Assembly: GCA_910575105.1 (NCBI GenBank)
Contig: CAJTDK010000001.1
Coordinates: 1-64,000 of the forward strand
Source: Lachnospiraceae bacterium
GTDB lineage: Bacteria; Bacillota; Clostridia; Lachnospirales; Lachnospiraceae
Reading direction: 5' to 3'
Length of the DNA: 64,000 nucleotides
The translations under genes and the position numbers were made by a program. Under the pieces are notes generated by a model that was not told where the DNA came from, searched no databases, and worked only from the letters and a program-made list of their open reading frames with translations. Below, in pieces: positions 49,889 through 59,633 of the stretch (positions within the stretch are counted from its first letter, which is position 1; each line of letters starts with the position of its first letter).

Positions 49889-51190
49889 ATACTTTTTCAG
49901 CATGACGGCTGTGAAGGCAAGGGTCACATCCTCGGACATTAACGGAGTCCACCAGATTCCGGCACCGCCGAATACGGCCGTCAGGATCATCAGGCACAGG
50001 GTCAGAGCGACAATACTCCTCGACAGGGATATGCCGGTGGCAGCAAAGGATTCCTCTACTGCGATAAAATAACCGCCGATGACGACATTATATCCTGCCA
50101 GTAAGAATGACAGGGAAAATATCCGAAGAACATTTACCGAATAATCCATAAGGGCAGGCATATCCGCTGACACGAACAGAGACACGATCTGTCTGGCAAA
50201 GACCATACAGACAGCTGTGTATACAACGGAAAGTACGGCTGCGGCTGCGATTCCGTATTTCTTAAGCTTCTGGCAGCGCTCCATACGCTTCTGGCCATAA
50301 TAATAGCTGACCAGCGGCTGATATCCCTGGGCGATCCCCACCATAGCCATAACTCCCAGCGAATTGACGTAGGAGATGATCGTATAGCTTACAAGTGCGT
50401 CTTCATTCAGCAGCCGGATGATCGCCTGATTGAACAGGAAGATGATAAAGCCCGCCGAAAGCTCTGTGATCCCTGAGGATAAGCCGTTTTTAAACTCCCT
50501 TCCGATAAGCGGGATATCTATGCGGAACCTGCAGAACTTGATGACGCCGCTTTTTCCGAAGAAATGAAGCAGATAAAGGATAATGACCACTGTGTTGGAG
50601 ATTCCCGTTGCAAGGGCGGCTCCTCCCACGCCCATATGCAGACGCATCACCATCAGATAATCCAGTATCACATTCAGCAGTGCGCCGGTCGTAACAATCA
50701 TTGTCGCACGCTTTGGGAATCCGTCTGTCTTGATCAGCATTTCGAAAGAATAGGACAGGATAAATGCTGCAGAAAACGGCACAAGCCATCTTAAGTATTC
50801 CAGCACGTAAGCTTTATTCCGTTCGGTTGCTCCTAAAAACACCGCAGCCCGCTCAAGGTCCGCCATCACCAAAACAGTGATCACTACAGAAAATACAGCT
50901 AAAAGCACGATATTCTGCGTGAATACCTCATTGGCCCTTTTTCCGTTTTTTTCTCCTAAAAGTATTGCCGTCACTGTCGAAGTACCTACCGCGAACAGGA
51001 TTGATATGGAAAACAGCGCCATCGTATAGGGCATGGCGATGTTTACTGCCGTAAGCGCCGTCTCTGATACGCCTCTTGCTACAAATATCCCATCCACCAT
51101 CGTGTACAGCGTAAATACCCACTGCGCCGCGATCGACGGTACGATGAAACGCATAAAGTCTTTTTTCAGCGAAGTTCCTTCCAGTCTCAT
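49868..51190 (-). CDS. MATE-family efflux transporter
   Basis: A 440-aa MATE transporter with 12 predicted membrane helices: FMRFIVPSIAAQWVFTLYTMVDGIFVARGV, LLGEKNGKRANEVFTQNIVLL and GIAQGYQPLVSYYYGQKR near the middle. It exports cationic drugs or metabolites with Na+ or H+. The start MRLEG (51190) is preferred; the upstream GTG has no site. The C-terminus is altered by the palindromic element. It is divergent from a MerR/GyrI-like regulator, probably its inducible activator. Confidence 0.88.
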   Translation of the reverse strand: MRLEGTSLKKDFMRFIVPSIAAQWVFTLYTMVDGIFVARGVSETALTAVNIAMPYTMALFSISILFAVGTSTVTAILLGEKNGKRANEVFTQNIVLLAVFSVVITVLVMADLERAAVFLGATERNKAYVLEYLRWLVPFSAAFILSYSFEMLIKTDGFPKRATMIVTTGALLNVILDYLMVMRLHMGVGGAALATGISNTVVIILYLLHFFGKSGVIKFCRFRIDIPLIGREFKNGLSSGITELSAGFIIFLFNQAIIRLLNEDALVSYTIISYVNSLGVMAMVGIAQGYQPLVSYYYGQKRMERCQKLKKYGIAAAAVLSVVYTAVCMVFARQIVSLFVSADMPALMDYSVNVLRIFSLSFLLAGYNVVIGGYFIAVEESFAATGISLSRSIVALTLCLMILTAVFGGAGIWWTPLMSEDVTLAFTAVMLKKYTSAPSC

Positions 51191-51279
51191 AAATATCTCT
51201 TTTCCTCTCTTTTTCACATTTTTCGTTACTGCTCACATTACTGTTTACCCCTGATCCAGTAACTATTTTTCTTTTTCTC

Positions 51280-51309
51280 TTGCAGTAAAATCATAAACCC
51301 TGGTATAAT
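51280..51309 (+). promoter_or_regulatory. promoter of the MerR/GyrI-like gene
   Basis: TTGCAG (51280-51285), 18-bp spacer, perfect TATAAT (51304-51309). It lies in the divergent region between the regulator and the MATE gene. Confidence 0.6.
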
Positions 51310-51338
51310 ACTAAGGTCAAGAACTTTCGGAGGATACC

Positions 51339-52163
51339 ATGAAAAATTATTATAAGATCAGTGAAATATCCCGTCTGTACGGCATCGGTCCCGATTCTCT
51401 GCGCTACTATGAGCGCCTCGGCATACTGAATCCAAGACGCGACACCAATCAATACCGCCTGTACAGCCTGAAAGACATCTATAAGCTGAACCTGATCTGC
51501 GACCTGAGAAAGCTTGATTTTTCCATGTCCCAGATCAAAGATTATCTGAATTGCCAGACTGTCGGCAACACGCTGGATATCCTCTGTAAGGAAAAGGAGC
51601 TTTTGCATCAGAGACTTCAGGAGCTTAAGGAAAGGGAACAGGTCATAGAGGAACGCATCGAAACCCTGCGTGCAGCAGAGCACATCACGCCTGACCGCAT
51701 TACGGTAAAAGCATTCCCACGCCGCCTTTGTGTAGGGGAGCGGGCATATATCACTCAGGATGAGGAGATGGATCTTCTCATCCAGAAGCTGATGAGAAGG
51801 CATGAAAAGGAGATCCATAACTTTGGCGGACAGACTATCGGGGCATTTCTATCCTCGCGCGACCTGCTAAAGGGTGTTCCCAATGTCTATCAGTCCGTAT
51901 TTTTCATTCTGGATAGAAATGCCTCGGGCTGCGACTTCGAACTTCCTGCCGGAGATTATCTGTCCTGCTATTACCGCGGAAATTATCATAAAAATGCGGC
52001 CTGCCTGAAAAGAATGATGGAATACGTCGAAGAGCGCGGCCTTACCGTGCTGGGCGAACCCTTTGAATTATTCGAGATCGATAACCGGGATACGATGAAT
52101 GCAGAAGAATTCCTGACCGAAATACAGATACGGATAGACGGACACGGATACGAATGCGGATAG
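51339..52163 (+). CDS. MerR-family regulator with GyrI-like effector domain
   Basis: A 274-aa BmrR-like regulator: N-terminal MerR HTH (YYKISEISRLYGIGPDSLRYYERLGILNPRRDTNQYRLYS), a coiled-coil linker (KEKELLHQRLQELKEREQVIEERI) and a C-terminal GyrI-like drug-binding domain (RITVKAFPRRLCVGERAYIT ... DYLSCYYRGNYHKNA ... GEPFELFEIDNRDTMNAEEFLTEIQIRI). Such proteins bind lipophilic cations and activate a multidrug exporter; the MATE gene next to it is the evident target. Confidence 0.9.
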   Translation: MKNYYKISEISRLYGIGPDSLRYYERLGILNPRRDTNQYRLYSLKDIYKLNLICDLRKLDFSMSQIKDYLNCQTVGNTLDILCKEKELLHQRLQELKEREQVIEERIETLRAAEHITPDRITVKAFPRRLCVGERAYITQDEEMDLLIQKLMRRHEKEIHNFGGQTIGAFLSSRDLLKGVPNVYQSVFFILDRNASGCDFELPAGDYLSCYYRGNYHKNAACLKRMMEYVEERGLTVLGEPFELFEIDNRDTMNAEEFLTEIQIRIDGHGYECG

Positions 52164-52253
52164 ACGGACACAGCAGCCGGTCAGACAGAAAAGGCCGGCC
52201 CTGCGTACCGCAGGAACCAGCCTCTCTGTTAATATGAATAACTCTGTATGAAT

Positions 52254-54086
52254 TTATTTTGCTTTTGCGCTCTTGGCATTGCAGTAATAGCTGTAGATCT
52301 TTTTTCCTCTAACCGTCTTGTAAGAGCGGATTTTATACTTATAAGTCGTATTTTTCGTTAAACCACTGTTGGTGTAAGAGACCTTAGCGCCATCTTTGAT
52401 GGTCTTTATCTTTACATACTTCTTCTTTGCCGCATCATAGCGCTGAATTTCATATCCGCTTGCCTCAGAGATCTTACTCCACGTCAGCTTGATCTTTCCT
52501 GAGGCTGCTGATGCGAGCGTCAATACGGGCTTTCTGATAATGGTTACGTAGGATTTGCTGATATAGCCTGTCTTCGCTTTACCGCCTACAGGAAGAGATA
52601 CCTGATACCAGTTCCCGCTTGTCCCGGTAATGGTCACACCCACATTAATCCCCAGCGTCTGCAGCTTGCCCTGCGCTGTGGACGGGCCTTTCCTCACGGT
52701 AACGCTTGTCCCGTTGGTCTTGCCGGTCATCGTTGAGTCTGTCTTGACGCTGACCGTATTAGACGCCTTTGAAAATGCCGTGCTGCCGCCGGACTTTTTA
52801 TACGCCTTCACCCGGTACTTATAGGTCGTCCCCATACTTCTTCCGGTATCCGTATAGGAAACGGTACTTCCGCCGCTGATTGTCTTGATCTTTTTATAGG
52901 AACGGGAAACCGTGTCATAACGGTAAATCCGGTAGCCTGATGCTCCCGATACCTTTTTCCACGTCAGCTTAACCTGATCATATGCAGCCGCTTTTCCTGA
53001 AAGCGTGGTAGCAGACGGCGCCTTGATCGCCGCGGACACGCCCGGTACACCGAAGGACGCCGAATCGCCCGGCTTGGAATACCAGTAGTTCATATCTACA
53101 TTTCCGGAAATCCCCGCCACTTTACCTGAAGAGGTATACTGCCAGAAGCTGTAATCTCCCGCATAATCCGTTGAATTTGTATAATGTGCCAGCCACACCG
53201 GATATTTACTGCTGATCTCAGACGCATATAGATCCTTGTTCAGCATCGTCTTGTTGGCATATACGAGGGGGGTGTACCCCGCCTCCTTGATCCTTTCGCA
53301 GAATGCAAGGCAGATATCTGTCTTCGCCCTCTTGGAAAGCTTCGCCTTCTCCAAGCGCCCGCCTGTATAGTATTCAAAATCAAACACTAACGGCATATTG
53401 ATCCTATAGCCCTGTACCGACTTGATCAGGTAATCCGCTTCCTCCTGCGCCTCCTTCACCGTAATCGCCTGTGAAAATATGTAAGCGCCCACCTTCACGC
53501 CTGCCGCCGCCGCGTTCCGCATATTCGCCGGCGCGTAGGAGTCTGTAGCAAGCCCTCCCTTTTCATATCCTCTGTAGGATGTACGGACAAACGCAAAATC
53601 AATGCCCGCATTTTTCACGGCTGTCCAGTCGATGTTCTTATTCCATTTGGATACGTCAATGCCCTCTGTGATCTCGTACCCTGCGAACTTGCTGTTATGC
53701 TGTATGCCAGCCGCCATCGCCTGGATCCCGCCGTCGTCATCGTAAAATTCCTCCGGTACGTCGCCGGTCAGTCTTCCCTGTCCAGGGTCGTCATCTTCCG
53801 CCGGTGCTCCAGCATCCGTCGGATCCTCTTTCGAGCCGGTATCTTTCACCTGTGCATCCGAAGAAGCGCCTTCCACTGACTTAGCGCCATCTCCCTGCCC
53901 ATCTGGCAGAGCCGCCTCTTTCTTCTGGTTCTTTGCATCCTCCAGAGAGACTTCTTTAGTCTCCTGCTCCTTCGCACTGACTGAAGATGTCTTCGTTGTC
54001 TCCTGCGCGTAAGCCCTGCCGGGAATCATCGTAACGCACAGGCAGATCACCAATAATGCTGCCGTTAATCTGTATTTTCTACTCAT
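52254..54086 (-). CDS. secreted GH25 muramidase with Fn3 and SH3 domains
   Basis: A 610-aa secreted enzyme. Signal peptide RLTAALLVICLCVTMIPGRAYA (about 5-27); acidic low-complexity stretch (about 28-110); GH25 lysozyme domain (about 135-335: EGIDVSKWNKNIDWTAVKNAGIDFAFVR, MPLVFDFEYYTGG with catalytic acids, VWLAHYTNSTDYAGDYSFWQYTSSG); Fn3 (about 350-440); SH3-like domain (SVTVRKGPSTAQGKLQTLG); second Fn3. It cleaves peptidoglycan between MurNAc and GlcNAc. The SH3 probably binds the wall. ATG 54086 follows AAGGGG. The two-component genes just upstream may control it. Confidence 0.9.
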   Translation of the reverse strand: MSRKYRLTAALLVICLCVTMIPGRAYAQETTKTSSVSAKEQETKEVSLEDAKNQKKEAALPDGQGDGAKSVEGASSDAQVKDTGSKEDPTDAGAPAEDDDPGQGRLTGDVPEEFYDDDGGIQAMAAGIQHNSKFAGYEITEGIDVSKWNKNIDWTAVKNAGIDFAFVRTSYRGYEKGGLATDSYAPANMRNAAAAGVKVGAYIFSQAITVKEAQEEADYLIKSVQGYRINMPLVFDFEYYTGGRLEKAKLSKRAKTDICLAFCERIKEAGYTPLVYANKTMLNKDLYASEISSKYPVWLAHYTNSTDYAGDYSFWQYTSSGKVAGISGNVDMNYWYSKPGDSASFGVPGVSAAIKAPSATTLSGKAAAYDQVKLTWKKVSGASGYRIYRYDTVSRSYKKIKTISGGSTVSYTDTGRSMGTTYKYRVKAYKKSGGSTAFSKASNTVSVKTDSTMTGKTNGTSVTVRKGPSTAQGKLQTLGINVGVTITGTSGNWYQVSLPVGGKAKTGYISKSYVTIIRKPVLTLASAASGKIKLTWSKISEASGYEIQRYDAAKKKYVKIKTIKDGAKVSYTNSGLTKNTTYKYKIRSYKTVRGKKIYSYYCNAKSAKAK

Positions 54087-54173
54087 GTTTTTTCCCCTTA
54101 TTAATTGTATTGTGTCTGCGTATGCTATCGTATAAAACAAAGATTAAAATTCCGTTAAAAACAGCGTTAACCT

Positions 54174-55535
54174 TTATTTACCATTGATCACCAGCGTAAA
54201 TGTACTTCCCTTCCCCCATACGCTGTCTACCTTAATCTCTCCTTTGTGAGCTTTCGCGATCCGGTCTGCCAGCGGCAGGCCAAGTCCGAAGCCCTCAGAA
54301 TTTCTTGCTTTTTCCACCCGGAAAAAGGGGTCAAAAATATGCGGCAGGTCTTCCTCCCTGATCCCGCATCCAAAATCCTGAACTTTCACAACAACAGCGT
54401 CATCCCTGTACTGTGTGGCAATCTTCACCCTTGCCGGCCGGGCGCTGTATTTTACCGCATTCTGTATCAGATTCTGCAAAAGAATGAGCATAAGCCCGAT
54501 ATCCATGTCCGCCCTTACTCCCGAAAGAGCCAGCTCAAACTGCACGTCGTCCTTTTCTTTAAACTCTATCTCATCGCAGATAGAACGTATCATCTCATCA
54601 AGATCCGCATCCTCCAGATCAAGCACCACCCGCTCACTCTCCAGACGGTTCAGATTCAGAAGCTGCGTAATCACCATGTTCGTCTTCTTCGTCTGACGGT
54701 AGATAACGTCTATGGCATCATCAAATTCCTCTTTTGTGCTCACGTATTCCTTCGCATATTCACACTGGGCTAAAAGCACCGCGATCGGCGTGCGCAGCTC
54801 ATGCGCCACGTCAGAGGAAAACTGCTTCTGCATCTCAAGCATATTCTCGATACGCTCAAGCATCCGGTTGTTGGTGGCCGCAAGGACGCCCAGCTCCTTG
54901 ATCTTCCCGTCATACTCAATACGCCGGGACAACTCTCCCTCCTGCCCGATGATCTCTGCCGTCTTCGACATCTGCTTAAGAGGCCCGGAGATCTTCCCCG
55001 ACATCACAAGACCCGCCATCAACACAAGCATGAGAAATACGGGTATGCTGGCGTAAGAGGTATACTTGATAAACTTGTACTTGCTCTCCACATCCCGCTT
55101 ATTCACAATGCACTGGTTATAGATGATATGACCGACTTCCTTCGTCATCCGCTTGTTGATCCGCCCGATAATGTAGTACTCTTCTCCTTCGGACTCTACC
55201 ATTCTCAGCCTCTGGCTGAGTCCCTCTTCCGTAAACTCCACCTTGATCGGGCTCTCCCCCAGTATGACCAAGCCGTCCTCATCGAGAATACGGAAATACA
55301 TGCCGTCGTCCACATACCGGAAGTCTTCATTCGGTTTTATGATCCCGTCTTCATAGCTGGTATTCTTATTATTCTTAATAATCTCTCTGAGCAGGACGCT
55401 CTGGATATCATAATAGATCATCCTGTCCGCAAGTATACTCACAAAAATAACCATCAGAAATGACAGCGCAAGGATCAGCCCGATCAGATAACTGATAATG
55501 TATTTCGTTATGGATACTTTTTTTATTCTTCGCAT
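54174..55535 (-). CDS. sensor histidine kinase
   Basis: A 453-aa membrane kinase: TM1 (about 13-35), an extracytoplasmic sensor of about 125 residues, TM2 (about 162-182), HAMP, HisKA with SSDVAHELRTPIAVLL (phospho-His), and an ATPase domain with N box LLQNLIQNAVKYS, G1 VQDFGCGIREEDLPHIFDPFF and G2 SEGFGLGLPLADRI. The start overlaps the regulator gene by 13 nt, as in an operon. The signal is unknown; the next gene is a muramidase, so cell wall state is a guess. Confidence 0.9.
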   Translation of the reverse strand: MRRIKKVSITKYIISYLIGLILALSFLMVIFVSILADRMIYYDIQSVLLREIIKNNKNTSYEDGIIKPNEDFRYVDDGMYFRILDEDGLVILGESPIKVEFTEEGLSQRLRMVESEGEEYYIIGRINKRMTKEVGHIIYNQCIVNKRDVESKYKFIKYTSYASIPVFLMLVLMAGLVMSGKISGPLKQMSKTAEIIGQEGELSRRIEYDGKIKELGVLAATNNRMLERIENMLEMQKQFSSDVAHELRTPIAVLLAQCEYAKEYVSTKEEFDDAIDVIYRQTKKTNMVITQLLNLNRLESERVVLDLEDADLDEMIRSICDEIEFKEKDDVQFELALSGVRADMDIGLMLILLQNLIQNAVKYSARPARVKIATQYRDDAVVVKVQDFGCGIREEDLPHIFDPFFRVEKARNSEGFGLGLPLADRIAKAHKGEIKVDSVWGKGSTFTLVINGK

Positions 55536-56197
55536 TTTAACATATATCCTGTCCCGCGTATGGTGCAGATCATCTTCTCGTCAAAATCATCGTCGATCTT
55601 GCGCCGCAGATAACGGATATATACGTCCACCAGATTAGAGCTGACCTCTGCCTGCAGCTTCCATATATTGGATTCGATCTGCTCTCTCGTCACGATGATA
55701 TTCTTATTTCTGACGAGATAGAGCAGCACGGCAAATTCCTTCGGTGACAATGTTATGGGTATCCCGCCCCTGGTGACCATATGTGTATTATAATCGACTA
55801 CCAGATCGCCGCACCGGTAAACATTCTCCTGAATCTCCGGCTGGCGGCGCGTCATCACCTTGATCCGCGCCAAAAGCTCCTTAAAGACAAAGGGCTTGAC
55901 CATATAATCATCCGCGCCGATGTCCAGGCCTTCCACGATATTCTCCGTATCTCCCTTAGCGCTCAAAAAAAGAACCGGCGTCTGCTTTCCTGCCGCCCGG
56001 AGCCGCTTTAATACCTGAAAGCCGTCCATTCCCGGAAGCATGATATCCAGTATCACACCGTCATAGTCTGCCAGCATCAGGTAATCTATCGCCGCGTTGC
56101 CGTCAAAACAGCTATCTACGTTATATCCTTCTTTTTCCAGCTTATTCACAAGGATATGGTTCATATCCTTCTCGTCTTCTACTACCAATAAACGCAT
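55523..56197 (-). CDS. OmpR/PhoB-type response regulator
   Basis: A 224-aa response regulator: receiver domain with EDEKDMN acids, phospho-acceptor Asp in GVILDIMLPGMDG (near residue 52), SAKG and VKPF; then a winged-helix DNA-binding domain (RGGIPITLSPKEFAVLLYLVRNKNIIVTREQIESNIW ... VDVYIRYLRRKI). Start MRLLVVEDE at 56197 follows AGGAGATC. It partners the downstream kinase. Confidence 0.92.
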   Translation of the reverse strand: MRLLVVEDEKDMNHILVNKLEKEGYNVDSCFDGNAAIDYLMLADYDGVILDIMLPGMDGFQVLKRLRAAGKQTPVLFLSAKGDTENIVEGLDIGADDYMVKPFVFKELLARIKVMTRRQPEIQENVYRCGDLVVDYNTHMVTRGGIPITLSPKEFAVLLYLVRNKNIIVTREQIESNIWKLQAEVSSNLVDVYIRYLRRKIDDDFDEKMICTIRGTGYMLKCEE

Positions 56198-56265
56198 AAT
56201 CTGATCTCCTGCCAATCCGATGGCTATTATAACACAGATAATATGAGAATAACATTAAAAAACCC

Positions 56266-57123
56266 TTAAGATGTTCTTATAATTTTCCTGCGCCATAAGA
56301 TAAGCCCTGACGAGACAAATACCAGCGTCCCCGCAAGAAGCTGCGAAACCGGGAGCGCAGTTCCGGGAAGGAGAAGCTGGTCTGTCCGAAGCCCCTCGAT
56401 CCAGACGCGCCCCAGGCCATAGCCAAAAAGATATAACAGGAATACTTCCCCGTCAAACCCTTTCCGCCGCCGGTATAAAAGAAGCGCAAAAAGCACCATC
56501 ATACACCACAGAGATTCGTAAAGAAATGTAGGATGCACCTGGATATACGAAACTCCCTCCACCGTCTCCATATGCTGCCTCATCAGCTCCGTCACGTCAG
56601 AAGCCCTCACCGCATCCAGCGGAAGCCGCATGGCCAACAGGCTGTCCGTATATTCACCAAATGCCTCCCGGTTAAAAAAGTTCCCCCATCTGCCGATCAT
56701 CTGCCCCGCGACAAGGCCAGGCACGGCAGTATCAAAAAGAACCGGCGCCGAAAGCTTCTTTATCCTAGCAAACACGATGACCGTGATCACCGCCGCGATC
56801 ACGCCCCCGTATATGGCAAGGCCTCCCTGGCGCAGGTTTAGGATACTCTTTATATCTCCCTTATACCTATCCCATGAAAATGCCACATAATAAGTCCTCG
56901 CACCGATGATCGAGCAGATCACGGCATAGATTGCCAGGTCATAGTAGACCTCCGGATTCTGCCCGGTACGCTTTGCTTCAGCCGCAGCGATAAAGATACC
57001 CGCCAGGATCCCCAAGCCGATGACTATCCCGTAAAAGGCAATATCATAATTAAAGATGGTGATATGATCCCCCACGTCCGACAGATGTATGCCGATATTA
57101 GGAAAATCTATAGTCTTATGCAT
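56266..57123 (-). CDS. lgt: prolipoprotein diacylglyceryl transferase
   Basis: A 285-aa integral membrane enzyme with seven predicted helices. Signature MIGRWGNFFNREAFGEYT (near residue 135) and HPTFLYES (near residue 187). It attaches diacylglycerol to lipobox cysteines, for example that of the sugar-binding protein at 22887. ATG 57123 follows GAGGAG. It starts 21 nt after ychF and is probably cotranscribed with it. Confidence 0.93.
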   Translation of the reverse strand: MHKTIDFPNIGIHLSDVGDHITIFNYDIAFYGIVIGLGILAGIFIAAAEAKRTGQNPEVYYDLAIYAVICSIIGARTYYVAFSWDRYKGDIKSILNLRQGGLAIYGGVIAAVITVIVFARIKKLSAPVLFDTAVPGLVAGQMIGRWGNFFNREAFGEYTDSLLAMRLPLDAVRASDVTELMRQHMETVEGVSYIQVHPTFLYESLWCMMVLFALLLYRRRKGFDGEVFLLYLFGYGLGRVWIEGLRTDQLLLPGTALPVSQLLAGTLVFVSSGLILWRRKIIRTS

Positions 57124-57143
57124 CGTCCGCTCTCCTCGTATGA

Positions 57144-58244
57144 TCACACATTAAACCTAAACAGCATGATATCCCCGTCTTTTACAACATAATCCTTGCC
57201 CTCCAGACGGACTAAGCCCTTTTCCTTTGCCGCCGCATGAGTCCCGCAGGCCATCAAGTCATCGTAGGACACCACCTCTGCGCGGATAAAGCCCCGCTCG
57301 AAGTCCGTATGAATCTTCCCTGCCGCCTGGGGCGCCTTCGTCCCCTCCGTGATGGTCCATGCGCGCACCTCCGGCTCGCCCGCCGTCAGATAGCTGATAA
57401 GCCCAAGAAGCCTGTAACTTGCCTTGATCAGCTTCTCAAGACCGGATTCAGAAAGCCCCATCTCCTCTAGGAACATCTTCTTCTCATCGTCCTCAAGCTC
57501 CGCGATCTCCTGTTCGATCTGAGCGCATACGACAAACACCTCACTCTCTTCCTTTGCCGCATACTCCCGCACCTTACAGACGCCCTCATTATCCGCGCCG
57601 TCGCTTGCAAGCTCTTCCTCCGCCACATTGGCCGCGTAGATCACCGGCTTAAAGGTGAGCAGATTATAGCTTTTCAGCCATTCTGCCTCTTCCTCATCCT
57701 CTGCCCCGGTAAAAGTCTTCGCCAGACGGTCATTTTCCAGATGCTTCTTCACCCGCTCAAGCAGAGCCAGCTCTTTGGCCGCCGTCTTATCATTTCTTGC
57801 AACCTTGGTGGTCTTGGCTATCCTTCTCTCAAGGATTTCCAGATCTGAAAAGATTAATTCCAGGTTAATCGTCTCAATATCCCTTAAGGGATCGATACTT
57901 CCGTCCACATGGACGATATTGCTGTCCTCAAAGCAGCGCACCACATGAACGATCGCATCCACCTCCCGGATATTGGCAAGAAACTGATTCCCTAAGCCCT
58001 CGCCCTTGGACGCGCCCTTTACCAGCCCCGCAATATCCACAAACTCTATGGCAGCGGGGATGATCTTCTTCGTGTTATACATCTCTCCCAATACGTTAAG
58101 TCTCTCGTCCGGCACCGTCACCACGCCCACATTCGGGTCGATGGTACAGAAGGGGTAGTTGGCTGACTCCGCCCCCGCCTTCGTCAATGAATTAAACAAT
58201 GTGCTCTTTCCAACATTCGGTAATCCCACGATTCCCAGCTTCAT
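57144..58244 (-). CDS. ychF: Obg-type ATPase/GTPase YchF
   Basis: A 366-aa P-loop protein: GLPNVGKSTLFNSLTKAG (G1), DIAGLVKGASKGEGLGNQFLA (G3), and YAANVAEEEL in place of NKxD, which is the YchF hallmark giving ATP preference. A coiled-coil insertion and a C-terminal TGS domain follow (LISYLTAGEPEVRAWTI ... IHTDFERGFIRAEVV ... KDYVVKDGDIMLFRFNV). YchF binds ribosomes and is linked to stress response. Full length. Confidence 0.95.
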   Translation of the reverse strand: MKLGIVGLPNVGKSTLFNSLTKAGAESANYPFCTIDPNVGVVTVPDERLNVLGEMYNTKKIIPAAIEFVDIAGLVKGASKGEGLGNQFLANIREVDAIVHVVRCFEDSNIVHVDGSIDPLRDIETINLELIFSDLEILERRIAKTTKVARNDKTAAKELALLERVKKHLENDRLAKTFTGAEDEEEAEWLKSYNLLTFKPVIYAANVAEEELASDGADNEGVCKVREYAAKEESEVFVVCAQIEQEIAELEDDEKKMFLEEMGLSESGLEKLIKASYRLLGLISYLTAGEPEVRAWTITEGTKAPQAAGKIHTDFERGFIRAEVVSYDDLMACGTHAAAKEKGLVRLEGKDYVVKDGDIMLFRFNV

Positions 58245-58317
58245 ATATTATCTCTATCCTTTCTTCACTGTTATTCTGCCGTATCCGGTACACAGACCGG
58301 CTCACCCTTCCTTGACA

Positions 58318-58977
58318 CTAGTACAGATCCTTCGTCTCCATCAATACCACGACCCCGTCCGCAAAATCTATGACTGCCTCGTCCTCTTTGATCTGGTTGC
58401 TGACGCACAGGCTGTCATAAGGCGTAAGGACATGGTTCTTAAGGGGATATCTGGCGCCGCTGATATTAAAGCGGAAGACCTCCCCTCCTAATGGGAACAC
58501 GGAAAAATATGGTCCGTATGTCTCACCCCGTTTAAGAACCGTCCTCCCCCCGATCAGGCGTATGCTGTTCTGCCTATCAAGGATACGTGCATCGATCCCG
58601 CTCCTAAAGGGGATGGAAAGACACTGGACATTGGCCCAGAGATGGTCAAGCCTCCCTCCCGTCGCACCGAGGATGGCCATCTGTCTGCATCCAAGCGTCA
58701 CTGCAAGACGGATAGCAATCTCCGTATCGGACGCATCCTTCACCGGATTGAACTCCCGCACCGGCACAGAAGTCTCCTTGCGGTAATAATCTGCGATCTC
58801 CTGGCGCACGCTGTCAAAATCTCCTACAATATAATCCGGCATGATCTGATGCCTGTACAGAAATTCCACACCTCTGTCCACGCCGATGACATAGCAGGAC
58901 TCTTCTCCTTTAAGGACCGAAAGCGCATGTTCCTCATCAAGTTCCCCACCGCTGACGATCACGATCATCTTACTCAT
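58318..58977 (-). CDS. thiN: thiamine diphosphokinase
   Basis: A 219-aa thiamine pyrophosphokinase: VIGVDRGVEFLYRHQIMPDYIVGDFDSV (ATP/Mg site), DASDTEIAIRLAVTLGCRQMAILGATGGRLDHLWANVQCL and the C-terminal beta domain (FSVFPLGGEVFRFNISGARYPL). It makes TPP, the cofactor of the Por complex and others. Its start overlaps the rpe stop by 8 nt, so translation is coupled. Confidence 0.92.
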   Translation of the reverse strand: MSKMIVIVSGGELDEEHALSVLKGEESCYVIGVDRGVEFLYRHQIMPDYIVGDFDSVRQEIADYYRKETSVPVREFNPVKDASDTEIAIRLAVTLGCRQMAILGATGGRLDHLWANVQCLSIPFRSGIDARILDRQNSIRLIGGRTVLKRGETYGPYFSVFPLGGEVFRFNISGARYPLKNHVLTPYDSLCVSNQIKEDEAVIDFADGVVVLMETKDLY

Positions 58978-59632
58978 AACTCTTCAGTATCTCCATAAAA
59001 GCCCTGGTATTCTCAGCCGGATCCCCGTTAAAGACTGCAGATCCTGCAACGATTATGTTGGCTCCCGCATCCAGAACCTCCTTTACATTGCTCAGATAGA
59101 TTCCCCCGTCAACCTGAATATCTACGTCCAGCTTTTGTTCCTCTATCATGCTTCTAATCTTCCGTATCTTATCTAAGGATTCCGGTATGAACTTCTGCCC
59201 GCCAAAGCCCGGGTGCACGCTCATGACAAGCAGCATGTCCACTTCAGGAAGGAGACTCTCTGCCTCCTGCGCCGGCGTATCCGGGCAGATCGATAACCCC
59301 GCTTTCATCCCGCATCCGCGGATCTTCTCGATTGTCTTCCGGACATCCTTGCACGCCTCCAGATGGACGGTCACGATATCCGCTCCCGCCTTCCGAAAAT
59401 CTTCGATATAGCGGATAGGCTCCTGCACCATAAGATGGGCGTCCATCACCTGTCCCGTCGCTCCCTGGATAGACTTTAATACAGGCATCCCAAAAGAAAT
59501 ACTCGGCACAAACATTCCGTCCATCACATCAAAATGCAGATACTCTGCCCCGTTCTCCTCCGTCTGTTTCATCTGCCCGCCAAGCGCCTTAAAATCCGCA
59601 GCCAGAATCGACGGTGCTAAAATATAGTTCAT
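58970..59632 (-). CDS. rpe: ribulose-phosphate 3-epimerase
   Basis: A 220-aa TIM-barrel enzyme: LAPSILAADFKALG, LHFDVMDGMFVPSISFG (metal-binding His, catalytic Asp), DAHLMV, LVMSVHPGFGGQKF, DIQVDGGIYLSNV, and IVAGSAVFNG. It interconverts ribulose-5-phosphate and xylulose-5-phosphate in the pentose phosphate pathway. It starts 1 nt after rsgA. Confidence 0.95.
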   Translation of the reverse strand: MNYILAPSILAADFKALGGQMKQTEENGAEYLHFDVMDGMFVPSISFGMPVLKSIQGATGQVMDAHLMVQEPIRYIEDFRKAGADIVTVHLEACKDVRKTIEKIRGCGMKAGLSICPDTPAQEAESLLPEVDMLLVMSVHPGFGGQKFIPESLDKIRKIRSMIEEQKLDVDIQVDGGIYLSNVKEVLDAGANIIVAGSAVFNGDPAENTRAFMEILKSYE

Positions 59633-59633
59633 C